Below, one piece after another: positions 16,017 to 25,337 of a DNA stretch of 40,425 nucleotides. Location: NCBI GenBank assembly GCA_947632335.1, contig CANROX010000012.1, positions 1 to 40,425 of the forward strand. Reading direction: 5' to 3'. Each line of letters begins with the position of its first letter. Within the stretch, counting starts at the first letter, position 1. The notes beneath the pieces were generated by a model. That model saw nothing but the letters and a program-made list of their open reading frames with translations, was not told where the DNA came from and did no database searches. The DNA is from an uncultured Clostridia bacterium. Its GTDB lineage: Bacteria > Bacillota > Clostridia > Oscillospirales > Acutalibacteraceae. The translations under genes were made by a program, and so were the position numbers.

Positions 16017-16728
16017 TGCACTTTTGCTTGTTGGTTCGCTAATACTTATTTTTGGGGCGGCGCTCTTTGCATACAGTTTTTTTGGAAAAGCAGGATTATA
16101 TGCCGTTACAACTATTGCCACAATCACGGCCAATATAGAGGCCCTTATTATGGTAAGGGCATTTGGTATGGAGCAGACTTTGGGTAATGTTTTCTTTGCC
16201 GTTACATTCCTTATAACAGATATTTTAAGTGAAACTGAGGGAAAAAAAGAGGCCAACAGGGCAGTTGGCATCGGCATATTTACATCTGTATTTTTTATAT
16301 TAATTTCTCAAAGCTGGATGCTGTATACCCCGTCAGAAAACGACTGGGTAATGCCCTCAATTTCCGCAGTATTTTCAAATACGCCAAGAATGATGATTTC
16401 TTCTTTGGTGGTATATGCAATTTCTCAGATAGTTGATGTGCAGCTCTATCACATATGGTGGAAACTTACGGAAAAAAGGTGTGGTGACAAAAGAAAATTT
16501 TTGTGGATTAGAAATAACGGCTCAACTCTTATTTCTCAGATTTTAAATACGGCGCTGTTTACACTTATGGCATTCCTGGGCATTTATGATTTTGGTACAC
16601 TCATAAGTATTATGCTTTCAAGCTATGTAATCTTTATTGTAACAAGTATTTGTGATACGCCTGCTGTCTATATTGCCCGTATGATTAAAGAGAGAAAGGA
16701 CAGAAAAATACAGGTGAACAGAGTATAA
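16009..16728 (+). CDS. yhhQ: Queuosine precursor transporter (YhhQ/QPTR family)
   Basis: A 239-residue integral membrane protein with about six helices, of the COG1738/YhhQ family that imports queuosine precursors (preQ0, preQ1 or queuine). Family features include FFAVTFLITDILSETEGKKEA after the third helix, ISQIVDVQLYHIWWK in the middle, and the late segment WIRNNGSTLISQ; the acidic and asparagine residues there are conserved in the family. The ATG at 16009 overlaps the end of the radical-SAM gene and has AGGAGGT upstream, so the two are translationally coupled. Control is probably through the riboswitch-like leader of the transcript. Which precursor it carries is unknown; pairing with a lyase would favour free queuine or queuosine. 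Confidence 0.9.
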   Translation: MINALLLVGSLILIFGAALFAYSFFGKAGLYAVTTIATITANIEALIMVRAFGMEQTLGNVFFAVTFLITDILSETEGKKEANRAVGIGIFTSVFFILISQSWMLYTPSENDWVMPSISAVFSNTPRMMISSLVVYAISQIVDVQLYHIWWKLTEKRCGDKRKFLWIRNNGSTLISQILNTALFTLMAFLGIYDFGTLISIMLSSYVIFIVTSICDTPAVYIARMIKERKDRKIQVNRV

Positions 16729-17150
16729 TGGCGAAATGGTAATATATTTAAATTGTTTAAGATTAAAAACATTTAAGTTTTAAGCAATTAACCTAATACA
16801 TTAGGCACTTTGCGACAACAATATGTTTTACCATGCATTCCACTAATGCCCTATATCTTTGCTGTTAACAATAAATATAATGTTGGCATTTCAATATCTT
16901 TGGTACAATAATTGCTGACGCCATATTTATATATGCTTGTATTTATCTGTTATAAGAATATCCTATCATATTTACATCATAACATACGAGGTTTGCTTTT
17001 ATCGGTACTGTTTATCACAATGTGAGTTTGTCCATTTGCGTTTATCCCTGCTAAAGTGGAGAATTTTGATGTATGGTAATAGGGTAAACAGAAAAAAACA
17101 AAAGGTAATAGAAAAGAAATCAAAAAGGACAAAAATATAGTTTACATCAT
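16729..17150. other. Non-coding, AT-rich gap between queuine salvage and the glycan cluster
   Basis: About 420 nt without a supportable gene. It marks the border at which base composition becomes visibly more AT-rich. I found no tRNA, no clear terminator for the flanking operons, and no inverted repeat longer than the short CCTAATACATTAGG. Confidence 0.5.
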
Positions 17151-17489
17151 TTAAAATATTGCAATACAAATGCACCCTGAAAAGATAAAACTAACCCCAA
17201 CCATTTTTTTAAAACTTATTTTTTCCTTTAAAAATAAATACGAAATAATCATGGTCCATATATAAGTAAGGGATGTCATAGGTAAGACTGTAGAGTAATT
17301 AAGAAATTTCAACGCAACTATATTTATTACAGCAGACAAAATATACAATAGGGCACCAATATATAGATTTATGTTGACAAATAATTCTTTTATGTTTTTA
17401 AAATTGGATGCCCTTTTGAGAAACAAGGATGCTACAGAACCTATGATTGTCATAAGAATTACTAAAAAATAAATTGACAAGCTATTCAT
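17151..17489 (-). CDS. Small four-helix SMR/EamA-type transporter subunit B
   Basis: A 112-residue membrane protein with four predicted helices (about 4-23, 38-60, 66-88, 93-111) and almost no loops. This is the size and shape of small multidrug resistance (SMR) and ArnE/ArnF-type flippase subunits, each half of an EamA transporter. The conserved region NYSTVLPMTSLTYIWTMIIS corresponds to the third helix of the fold. Its start overlaps the end of an equally sized sister gene by 8 nt, pointing to a heterodimer. Within a glycosyltransferase operon the likely job is flipping an undecaprenyl-phosphate-linked sugar, as ArnE/F do for aminoarabinose. It is the last gene of the operon. Confidence 0.75.
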   Translation of the reverse strand: MNSLSIYFLVILMTIIGSVASLFLKRASNFKNIKELFVNINLYIGALLYILSAVINIVALKFLNYSTVLPMTSLTYIWTMIISYLFLKEKISFKKMVGVSFIFSGCICIAIF

Positions 17490-17820
17490 CTCCGGTACCT
17501 ATCAAGAGAACTCCAATAAATACAAGGATAATGCCAATTATAGTAGACAGAGATATAATTTCATCCAACACAAAATATGCTAATAATACAGTAAATATAT
17601 AATTAAGGCTCAACATTGGTTGTAAAACGGAAAGACTCCCAAATTTATATGCAATAATCATAATGAATGCTCCAACTCCATATAAACCAAAACCTAAGAG
17701 CAAGTATAAGATATGTCCACTGACATATAATTTCCAGAACATTTGGCCGGTACATACGCATATTGATGAAATAAACATTAAAATAATGCCTTTATAATTT
17801 TTTCTTAAAGAATTTATCAT
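17482..17820 (-). CDS. Small four-helix SMR/EamA-type transporter subunit A
   Basis: A 112-residue protein with four predicted membrane helices (about 11-28, 36-57, 63-83, 88-108). The pattern GVGAFIMIIAYKFGSLSVLQPM in helices 2-3 is typical of SMR/EamA half-transporters. It overlaps the upstream GT-C-like gene by 4 nt (ATGA) and the downstream sister gene by 8 nt. The two differ in sequence, so this is a paired, probably heterodimeric system rather than a duplicate. A flippase for a polyprenyl-phosphate sugar is inferred from context; drug efflux is the main alternative for isolated SMR pairs. Confidence 0.75.
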   Translation of the reverse strand: MINSLRKNYKGIILMFISSICVCTGQMFWKLYVSGHILYLLLGFGLYGVGAFIMIIAYKFGSLSVLQPMLSLNYIFTVLLAYFVLDEIISLSTIIGIILVFIGVLLIGTGDE

Positions 17821-19427
17821 AAAATTTCCTCATAAGTTAAATTTAATTGTTCAGTAATTTTTTTGTTTTTTATTGAAACAATATTGTATTTCCTCAGTTT
17901 TGTATCATAAATTATACATTTATTGAATAGGTACATATTCCAATTTTTTGGGTCTGAAACGATAAGGTTAACGGCATACCGTTTGTTTTTATCTAAGGCG
18001 AATTGAATATTAGATTTTAGATCACAAAATTCATAAATAGATCTATGATATAATAAATTGACATAGCCCCTTACAGGTAAGCCGTTCAGTCCATAAACAC
18101 TATTTTCTTTGTCATATTTTTTCGTACAATAATTAGCAAGGATTTCATTGTTAGTACGATATGACGCATCCCATATACCATAATTTAATTGATAATAGCT
18201 ACTAAAAACACAGCTGACCACTAAGCAACAAGAAACAATAGGTATTGCTATACAATAACTAAGTTTATTTTTTTGAAAAATTAGATTTAGTTCATCACAA
18301 ATAATTAAAACAATTATAAAAGAAAATTTCATTCTATCATATGTGTATTCAACAGCGTGTTGTTTCATAATAATGTTTTCTAAAACCGGAAAAAGTGTTA
18401 CTATATAAATTATTTTGTTGTTATAAAAGGTTCCATTTTTAATAAAGCTAAATCCCTTATAGATTACTATTAAAACTATGAATAGAATAATTATAAGTAG
18501 CAATTCTAAAGGGAAAGAGTAAATATAACCCTTTACCAATTCAACAAACCCCATTGAATCGGTAATATTTCTAACAAAAAATCGACTACGAAGGGCTTCC
18601 AAATAATCTATAAGAGAAACAGTAGTTAAATAATGTAGTGAAAACAATAAGAAAGACAAAAAAGTTAAAGATAACACAGTTACAGCCTTTGTAATACCCT
18701 TTTTAATATCTTTTCGGTAAATAAAAAGAAAAGCAAATGCATAACCCATGTTGGCCACATAACCTGACCATTCTATATATGGATTTATTAGACACAATAC
18801 CAGAAAAAATACTATTGTTTTCTTTCCCCTTCGTTTTCTGCCTGGCTTATATATGTCATAGAATAAAATAAGCTGTAATAACAACGTTACCTGCATTACA
18901 GATTGTGACCAATACACTATCCCCATAGACCTTAATACTTCAGGCATAAAGGCATAAATTATCATACTGAAAATTGAAAGGCATCTGTTGTACCGAGTAT
19001 TTTTAAATATTTTATAAACAAGGATACCCATCAAAAATACGGAAATTAAATAAAGTAAACAATTAAATATGTAGAGACTATTTAATGATATAGGGAGAAA
19101 TGTTATTTTACAGAAGAGGTACGGCAAAATATATCCCGCTGGTGAGAAAGAGGTATAATAATAATTACCATGATTATCGGGAATAGTTGCTCCCCATGGG
19201 ATATACTTATCAGTTTCATCTCCAAAAGTAACGATTGGAAGAAACTTGTGTATGGTAAAATCATTTTCATCATATGCCTGCATAGTTAACAATGTATGAT
19301 ATGTTGCATCAGAGTTAGTAAAATTAACGGTGTCCAAATTACTTGGTAATCTTATAAGAGAGGAAATTAAAACAATTATTAAAGAAATAAAAAATAAAAT
19401 AATAATATGTTTTCTTGATTTGGTCAT
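17817..19427 (-). CDS. Polytopic GT-C-like glycosyltransferase (GT39/ArnT-like)
   Basis: A 536-residue membrane protein with about 11-12 helices and a C-terminal extracellular tail of ~130 residues. After the first helix comes a ~75-residue outer loop rich in Asp, Glu and aromatic residues (FTNSDATYH, DETDKYIPWG). This is the arrangement of GT-C glycosyltransferases, whose first outer loop carries the acidic catalytic residue. Such enzymes take a sugar from polyprenyl phosphate and add it to an acceptor outside the membrane. No close named family is recognised. It is preceded (12 nt) by a GtrB-like gene, which would make the lipid-linked donor, and followed by the SMR pair, which could flip it. 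Confidence 0.6.
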   Translation of the reverse strand: MTKSRKHIIILFFISLIIVLISSLIRLPSNLDTVNFTNSDATYHTLLTMQAYDENDFTIHKFLPIVTFGDETDKYIPWGATIPDNHGNYYYTSFSPAGYILPYLFCKITFLPISLNSLYIFNCLLYLISVFLMGILVYKIFKNTRYNRCLSIFSMIIYAFMPEVLRSMGIVYWSQSVMQVTLLLQLILFYDIYKPGRKRRGKKTIVFFLVLCLINPYIEWSGYVANMGYAFAFLFIYRKDIKKGITKAVTVLSLTFLSFLLFSLHYLTTVSLIDYLEALRSRFFVRNITDSMGFVELVKGYIYSFPLELLLIIILFIVLIVIYKGFSFIKNGTFYNNKIIYIVTLFPVLENIIMKQHAVEYTYDRMKFSFIIVLIICDELNLIFQKNKLSYCIAIPIVSCCLVVSCVFSSYYQLNYGIWDASYRTNNEILANYCTKKYDKENSVYGLNGLPVRGYVNLLYHRSIYEFCDLKSNIQFALDKNKRYAVNLIVSDPKNWNMYLFNKCIIYDTKLRKYNIVSIKNKKITEQLNLTYEEIL

Positions 19428-19439
19428 ATAATACCACCG

Positions 19440-20372
19440 TTACTTAGAAATTTTCTCAATATACTCAATTCTATAATCCTCTTTATTAAATATTAATTGT
19501 ACTATAACCGATAAATATTTTATAACGATTGCAAAGAGTACAAATACAGCAAAAAATGACCCTGTTATTACAAGCATTGTTGTGGTAAAACCTTCTACCA
19601 CATTCCCCAAGGCAAAGGTTGCCAATGCATATATTCCCATAAGTATAGTAGCAACCATCATAATAATGCTAATTATAACGGAAACCCTGTAGGCAACATT
19701 AGTGAATAGTATTAATGATGTTAATGCTGTTTCAGAACGATAATTATTATCGGATTTAATTTTTCCATGTTTTTCTCCGTCGTAATAAATGCAGATTGAC
19801 TTTAATCCACAATTAGCGTAAACGGCTTTTCTAAATTTAACTGTTTTTATTATAGAATAAGCCTTATTAATGGCTCGTCGGGAAACAATTCTAAATGTCT
19901 CAGAATTAATCTTATACTGGGACATTACCGCATTATTAAATGTGTTGTAGAAAAGTTTTGATGACATTTTTTTATAGTTAGAATTACTAGCAGAAACTAT
20001 ATCATATCCTTCTAAGGATTTTCTGTAGAGCTCCATTACTAGGGATAAATCATAATCAATATACGGATTATCAAATTCAAATACATAATCACCAATTGCT
20101 AAATCAACCCCCGCATTCATAGCAGATTCATATCCATGATAATGGCTGAGTCTAATTATTGAAATAACACACTTATCCATTTTACCTGAAATACTTTTAA
20201 TTACATCTGCAGTATTATCACTTGATGCATCATCTACGCAAATCAATTCATAGTTTATAAAATTTTTATGAATTAAATTACATAGTGACAAAATAAATTC
20301 TGCAATATATTTTTCACTGTTACGTAGATAGACTACAACTGAAACAAAATTTTTCTCTTTTTCAATTATCAT
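19440..20372 (-). CDS. GT2 polyprenyl-phosphate glycosyltransferase with two C-terminal helices (GtrB-like)
   Basis: A 310-residue enzyme. The N-terminal GT-A domain has the nucleotide-sugar motif CVDDASSDNT (residues 46-54), a glycine/alanine stretch MNAGVDLAIGDY and an acidic FEFDNP in place of the usual DxD-type motif. Two membrane helices at about 231-260 and 268-296 end the protein. This is the layout of GtrB/ArnC/DPMS enzymes, which move a sugar from a nucleotide to undecaprenyl phosphate on the cytoplasmic face. The middle RRAINKAYSI part resembles that subgroup too. It starts inside the end of the FAD-oxidoreductase gene (4-nt overlap). The sugar is unknown. Confidence 0.8.
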   Translation of the reverse strand: MIIEKEKNFVSVVVYLRNSEKYIAEFILSLCNLIHKNFINYELICVDDASSDNTADVIKSISGKMDKCVISIIRLSHYHGYESAMNAGVDLAIGDYVFEFDNPYIDYDLSLVMELYRKSLEGYDIVSASNSNYKKMSSKLFYNTFNNAVMSQYKINSETFRIVSRRAINKAYSIIKTVKFRKAVYANCGLKSICIYYDGEKHGKIKSDNNYRSETALTSLILFTNVAYRVSVIISIIMMVATILMGIYALATFALGNVVEGFTTTMLVITGSFFAVFVLFAIVIKYLSVIVQLIFNKEDYRIEYIEKISK

Positions 20373-21490
20373 AAACTCAACACCTCATCCAAATCATAAA
20401 CCGTATTAATCTTCCCCGAAAGAACACTTACAAATGTAGGATTTTTATTAAGAATTTTTATTACTGTAGGTCTGGAATCGTCAATTTCCGAGGCCTTTAA
20501 AATGGGTTTCATTGAAAACAAAGATTTTGAATACTTAAATTCAAGTTCATCTTTTAAATATTTTTTAGCCAATTTTGACATATAGGGCCATGCACTTACC
20601 GGCTTTGCAACACAATCATTACAATTTCCTATTTGTGAAGAGTTACATAAACCTAATGATTTTTTCTGACAATCAAATGTTGGAACATCGTTATAACATG
20701 TCATATGTGGTGTAAAAGTTACTGAAGTAAGTGAATGATATCCGGTTTTTCCAAATGGCATAATGGAGAAAAATGGACCATCCATTACTGTAAACCCAAT
20801 ATCCTTAAAATTATTTGATACTTCGCATAAGATAATTTCGCAAAGTTCATATTTAATTTTGAATGGCGCAAATCCTGCAAGTCGATGAATTTGATTAATT
20901 CCGCTATATGTTGAATTAAGGATATATTCAGAACAAACAGTACCCAAATTATATGTAATTTCATACTGTCCGTTTCTGTTTATAATTTTTGAAATTTTAG
21001 CATTATATACTATTTCGACATTATTATATTGGCTGATTTCCCCCAAAAACCAATCCCGGAGAATATGTGCATCATAGGTGTATTCTGTGGTTAGAAATGC
21101 ACCCTCACACATACCGGATTTAAAATAATTATCAGTAACTACTGAATCACACCTTATGTCCGCATATGTACAGAATTTTTTAAATTGTGCAACATTTGTC
21201 CAACTGAATTTAGAGCTAATTGCATAGATTTGTTCAAATTCTTTGTGGACACAAAAACCGTAATCTCTATTAAATCTATCAAAATATTTTTTTGACTTAA
21301 GTGCGGTTGTAACTGAGCGTGGATAGTGATAACCCATATGTACCCTAGCCTGGTTTATATACGTTGCTCGTTTAAATGGTGCATCATCTGCTTCAAGAAC
21401 AATTACTCTTTGTCCCTTTTTTCCGCAGAATAGTGCAGAATATAGGCCATATAAACCGGCACCAATTATTATTTTGTCATAACTTTTCAT
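20369..21490 (-). CDS. FAD-dependent oxidoreductase (DAO superfamily) in glycan operon
   Basis: A 373-residue flavoprotein. The N-terminal dinucleotide-binding motif IIIGAGLYGLYSAL (GxGxxG at residues 10-15) and VIVLEADD at the end of the second strand place it in the D-amino-acid-oxidase-like superfamily. A distinctive block, NQARVHMGYHYPRS, follows, then a cysteine group GLCNSSQIGNCNDCV near residues 265-280. There is no signal peptide. Position between two membrane glycosyl-transfer genes, with ATGA overlaps on both sides, indicates it modifies the sugar or another glycan building block, but the reaction is not known. The ATG at 21490 is favoured over an in-frame ATG 24 nt upstream because it makes the same ATGA coupling as its neighbours. 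Confidence 0.75.
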   Translation of the reverse strand: MKSYDKIIIGAGLYGLYSALFCGKKGQRVIVLEADDAPFKRATYINQARVHMGYHYPRSVTTALKSKKYFDRFNRDYGFCVHKEFEQIYAISSKFSWTNVAQFKKFCTYADIRCDSVVTDNYFKSGMCEGAFLTTEYTYDAHILRDWFLGEISQYNNVEIVYNAKISKIINRNGQYEITYNLGTVCSEYILNSTYSGINQIHRLAGFAPFKIKYELCEIILCEVSNNFKDIGFTVMDGPFFSIMPFGKTGYHSLTSVTFTPHMTCYNDVPTFDCQKKSLGLCNSSQIGNCNDCVAKPVSAWPYMSKLAKKYLKDELEFKYSKSLFSMKPILKASEIDDSRPTVIKILNKNPTFVSVLSGKINTVYDLDEVLSL

Positions 21491-24400
21491 GAATTTACCA
21501 CATCCCCATTGCATACATATATGCTATTAACTGAAAAATACTCATTTTCTTTTATTGTCATAATGTCCAATAATTTTGAACACCATGTAATATCACTGCT
21601 TACTCTAATTTTATATGTATGTCTTCCTCCTAATAGTGAAAAATTATAACAAACTTCTTTTCCTTTATACTCATCATTTGATAGGGTAAGGTCAATATCC
21701 GTATCCGATTTAGAAGTAATATCAAAAATAAGGTAATTACCCTGGCTTTGATTTATTAGACTATAGTCAATTATGTATTTGTTATTAATGCTTTTCGATA
21801 GTTTTACTTTATTGGAAACGGTACTAACATCTGAATCATAATTTGACCATAAGTAGGGGATAGACCCTAAGTTATGGATATAGTAATCACTATCATTATA
21901 AAAATAATCCATAAGTAACTCATACTGATTCCCAATTAAATTAATGTAGTGTGAATAGTCATTTTTCAGACACCAAATTGCATAACTATCTACTTTACAA
22001 AGTGGCACATAATTATTACAAATGTATTCAGTAATGAGGTAATATCTATCGGAGTTTAAAATATGGTCTAAAGAATAGGCTGAGTATATATCTTCCAAGG
22101 GCATTAATGTAAATGGTAATTTTTTTCTTTTTAGTTCATTTAAAAACTGTATTTGTCCCTTTTCCCCATTAACAAGCCCCGGAGATTGGTTTACATAAAC
22201 AGGATTATTTAAACCTAATAAAGCATATAACTCTGAATTATTTGTAAAATCAATATAACTTTCATTATTATCCAGCGTTAAATCAAAAAAGTGTCTTAAA
22301 TTATCAACTTTTTCCTTTTGTTCTTTATTAAGTTGTTGTTTTTTATTACTTGTCAAGACAGTATTTATTGAAGATGATACTTCTTTTAAATTTATATTAA
22401 GTCTGTCGGTCACACTATTAGTCAAACCGATATATGGATAATAAAATAATAATGGTAATAACAATATAAGCGTAATAAGAGTAATTTTATAATTTCCATT
22501 CCTATTTATATCCAATTTCTTTTTTATTGCACTTATTAATACTATTAACAATACAATAAATTCAAAAATAAACAAGGCATTTGATGCTTCCATAAGATTG
22601 TGTCTAGTTATAATTCGTGATGCGTTCAAAAAAAAGGCAAATAAAAGAATAAATAATACACTAAGTTTATTTTCTATGATTTTATTTTTGTTTGCGATAA
22701 GGACAGCAGCTATGGTTATAATCGGTAAAATAAGATATGTAAAAATGCAGTGAATTATATGTTTTTTATCGTTATAAATTTTGCCTAATGCCCAGTTTTG
22801 ATTAGAGGAAACAGAGTTAAAGAAGTTTGTTAACCATGTCTTAAAATCTACCTGATTTACAACAAAAATTAATATAAAAACCGAAAGTAAAATTACCGCT
22901 GTAAATATACCAGATAAAATAAATTTTCGAAGCTCCTTATAACGTTTGTGTTTAATAAAATAAATTATAGCACAAACTACCATTGATATGCCGAAAGTTG
23001 CACCTACATCCAGCATATATACAACACTGAATGCAGCGATTATCCAAAAAACAAAATTAGCAATTAATGTATTTTTATTATTAATCTTTTTTAACCAAAA
23101 TAGATAAAATGCAATTAATAAAAAACCTAACCAATAATAGTTAATAAAATTAGAAATATCTAATAAATTAGAAAAAGGTAAAATTAGAGTCACTAAAAAA
23201 GCATTCCGACTGCCAATAAACTCTTTAAATATGTAATATAAGGATAAAAATATTAGTATATTGACAATATAGGAGTATGGAACACTTAAAGCGACTATAT
23301 ATTTTGAATTTATTAATTGATATATTTGCATTAAAATAAATCTGCTTAGCATATGTGCATCAAATGAATCTATCATAGGATACTCATCAAAAAGGTGAAA
23401 TTCAGAAAAGGATAAGCCATGGTTTGCATCCTCAAATAGGGAAAGTGCAAATTCATAAGAATAGTTTCTTATATAAGCAAAAGTTATTATTGCAGTAATT
23501 ATTAAAAAATATAGTTTACCCTCGTTTAAACTTATATTACTTTTTACAAAAAGAATAGATAATATTAACGGGAAAAGTACAAGTAGCACCATAACTACTA
23601 TAGCATAAAAATTACTAATGTCATAGGAATGAAGTGTATATAAAACCTCAATAAATAAGGCTAGGGAAATACACAATATTGAAAGACAAAATGTAATTTT
23701 TTTAACTAGGTCAATATTAGACGAAAAAAAATCACCTTTATAAATTAAAATTATTCCATTACCTAAAATGACTAATGGCAGTGAAATAAACATGCCATAT
23801 GCACAGAATAGGGAAAAAAATACACTGAGAGAAATATGTTCACATAAAAAGCTGCCTAACCAAAAAGTGAAGATACTAAGTTTCCATTCATTTATACATT
23901 TTTTATTTAGGAAATAAACAGCAAAAATGATAAAATTAAAAAAAACAATACTTAGTAAGGTCAATTTAAAATTTTGCAAATAAAATGAATAAAAAACGCT
24001 AAATAATTCTACAACTGCTATTGCTGATACTAAATCTAAAATATTACTAAAATGGTTTTTAAATAATTTTGTCACCAGTATTTTTGTGACAAAGAAGGCA
24101 ACTAAAAAAAATATAAGTGAGATTAGAGCGGAAAACAGAACTCTAAAACCAAAATGGACCGATAAATTATATACCGTGATTGCAGCTGATAAGGAGATGC
24201 AGCCACACAACAAAATATACTTATTTACAAAGACTTCGATTATTTTTTTTATACAAGCAATTATATTTTTTAGCAATACGGAAATTCTTTTTTGAAATAA
24301 AAGGCAAAAACTAATAGTAAATATGACAGAGAAAATAAGGAAAATATAATAATTCTTTATTACCGCAGATATATCTACATTTTTAGATGATGCAGCAGAT

Positions 24401-24540
24401 AAGATGCGATTTGAAAAATCTGTAATTTTACTATTTTTAAAAAAGATAAAACAATAACCAAAGAATATAGATGCAATAAAACTTAAAATAGTAGTTATGC
24501 ATAAAATCCTTTTTTTATAAACTGATTTCACATCTATCAC
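21487..24540 (-). CDS. Very large polytopic membrane protein, GT-C-like
   Basis: A 1017-residue protein. Roughly the first 690 residues are about 18-20 hydrophobic helices, and the last ~320 are an extracellular domain rich in Asn, Tyr and Ser with few cysteines. Around residue 380 there is an outer-loop segment FEDANHGLSFSEFHLFDEYP containing several acidic residues, which could be the catalytic loop of a GT-C-type transferase. I do not recognise a family. It overlaps the start of the FAD gene and the end of a GT2 gene by 4 nt each, so it is made together with them. A polymer-modifying glycosyltransferase or a large polysaccharide membrane enzyme is the best inference. Confidence 0.6.
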   Translation of the reverse strand: MIDVKSVYKKRILCITTILSFIASIFFGYCFIFFKNSKITDFSNRILSAASSKNVDISAVIKNYYIFLIFSVIFTISFCLLFQKRISVLLKNIIACIKKIIEVFVNKYILLCGCISLSAAITVYNLSVHFGFRVLFSALISLIFFLVAFFVTKILVTKLFKNHFSNILDLVSAIAVVELFSVFYSFYLQNFKLTLLSIVFFNFIIFAVYFLNKKCINEWKLSIFTFWLGSFLCEHISLSVFFSLFCAYGMFISLPLVILGNGIILIYKGDFFSSNIDLVKKITFCLSILCISLALFIEVLYTLHSYDISNFYAIVVMVLLVLFPLILSILFVKSNISLNEGKLYFLIITAIITFAYIRNYSYEFALSLFEDANHGLSFSEFHLFDEYPMIDSFDAHMLSRFILMQIYQLINSKYIVALSVPYSYIVNILIFLSLYYIFKEFIGSRNAFLVTLILPFSNLLDISNFINYYWLGFLLIAFYLFWLKKINNKNTLIANFVFWIIAAFSVVYMLDVGATFGISMVVCAIIYFIKHKRYKELRKFILSGIFTAVILLSVFILIFVVNQVDFKTWLTNFFNSVSSNQNWALGKIYNDKKHIIHCIFTYLILPIITIAAVLIANKNKIIENKLSVLFILLFAFFLNASRIITRHNLMEASNALFIFEFIVLLIVLISAIKKKLDINRNGNYKITLITLILLLPLLFYYPYIGLTNSVTDRLNINLKEVSSSINTVLTSNKKQQLNKEQKEKVDNLRHFFDLTLDNNESYIDFTNNSELYALLGLNNPVYVNQSPGLVNGEKGQIQFLNELKRKKLPFTLMPLEDIYSAYSLDHILNSDRYYLITEYICNNYVPLCKVDSYAIWCLKNDYSHYINLIGNQYELLMDYFYNDSDYYIHNLGSIPYLWSNYDSDVSTVSNKVKLSKSINNKYIIDYSLINQSQGNYLIFDITSKSDTDIDLTLSNDEYKGKEVCYNFSLLGGRHTYKIRVSSDITWCSKLLDIMTIKENEYFSVNSIYVCNGDVVNS

Positions 24541-25337
24541 CTTTCCGAGGGTTTATACTTTCCAAACAAATTTTGAATAAGGATTTTAAATAAATTTAAA
24601 TTACCTTTTATTCCTTTTATTTTAGTTGGAATTTCTTCATTTTTGGGATATTCCCTAGTAACAGGTATTTCACAGGTTTTTAATCCCAACTGATCTGCCC
24701 TTACAGACAAATACGCAAGGAGCTCATAGGTATCAAAAACATCTCTGAAAATGTTAACATTGGTATTAGTAATATACCTCCTTGAATAAGCTCTGTAGGC
24801 ATTAGTAGTGTCTGTATATCGCTTGCGTGCTGTAATACTTATTATTGGTGCGTGAATTAATCTTACAGATAAGAGCCTGAATATTGGAGTATTAACTGCA
24901 TTTCCATTTTTAATAAACCTTGAACCTTGTATGAAATCATATCCTGACTGTAGTTTTCCTATAAACTTAGGTATATCCTCTATGCTGTCCTTGTTGTTGC
25001 CATCAATAGTAATAAATCCTTTGTAACCTTGTTTTATTGCCCAGTCAAAACCCATCCTCAACTGTGCACCCTGTTTTCCCTTATCGACTTTGGTCAGTAG
25101 GGTATTAACATTTAATGATTTTAAAATAGAAAGGTTAGTACAACCATCAGTCGAACCGCCATCACATATAATTATATCAGCAACTTCATGTATATTAGAT
25201 TTCTTTGCTCTATTTAGCTCCTTCTCTATCCTTCCCCTTTCATTTAGTATAGGAATTAATATACAATAATCCTGTGATTTGGGAAAAATTTCATCAATGG
25301 TATAAAAAGGAACACCTGTTCTTATAGAATTTTTCAT
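24537..25337 (-). CDS. GT2 glycosyltransferase, DPM1-like
   Basis: A 266-residue cytoplasmic glycosyltransferase of family 2. Motifs in order: ILIPILNERGRI at the first strand, IIICDGGSTDGC for nucleotide binding, FITIDGNNKDSIED where the metal-binding DxD usually lies (here DGN), and FIQGSRF. These are typical of dolichol/undecaprenyl-phosphate hexose synthases such as DPM1. Unlike the second GT2 in the cluster it lacks C-terminal membrane helices. It overlaps its neighbours by 4 nt on each side. Two separate lipid-phosphate sugar synthases plus two GT-C-like proteins suggest two transfer steps in one pathway. Confidence 0.82.
   Translation of the reverse strand: MKNSIRTGVPFYTIDEIFPKSQDYCILIPILNERGRIEKELNRAKKSNIHEVADIIICDGGSTDGCTNLSILKSLNVNTLLTKVDKGKQGAQLRMGFDWAIKQGYKGFITIDGNNKDSIEDIPKFIGKLQSGYDFIQGSRFIKNGNAVNTPIFRLLSVRLIHAPIISITARKRYTDTTNAYRAYSRRYITNTNVNIFRDVFDTYELLAYLSVRADQLGLKTCEIPVTREYPKNEEIPTKIKGIKGNLNLFKILIQNLFGKYKPSER

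Noticed and set aside
16937..17140. Plus-strand open frame of 67 codons before the glycan cluster, and a 23-codon frame at its end
   Set aside because: Low-complexity, AT-driven sequence with only a weak ribosome binding site and no recognisable protein features.
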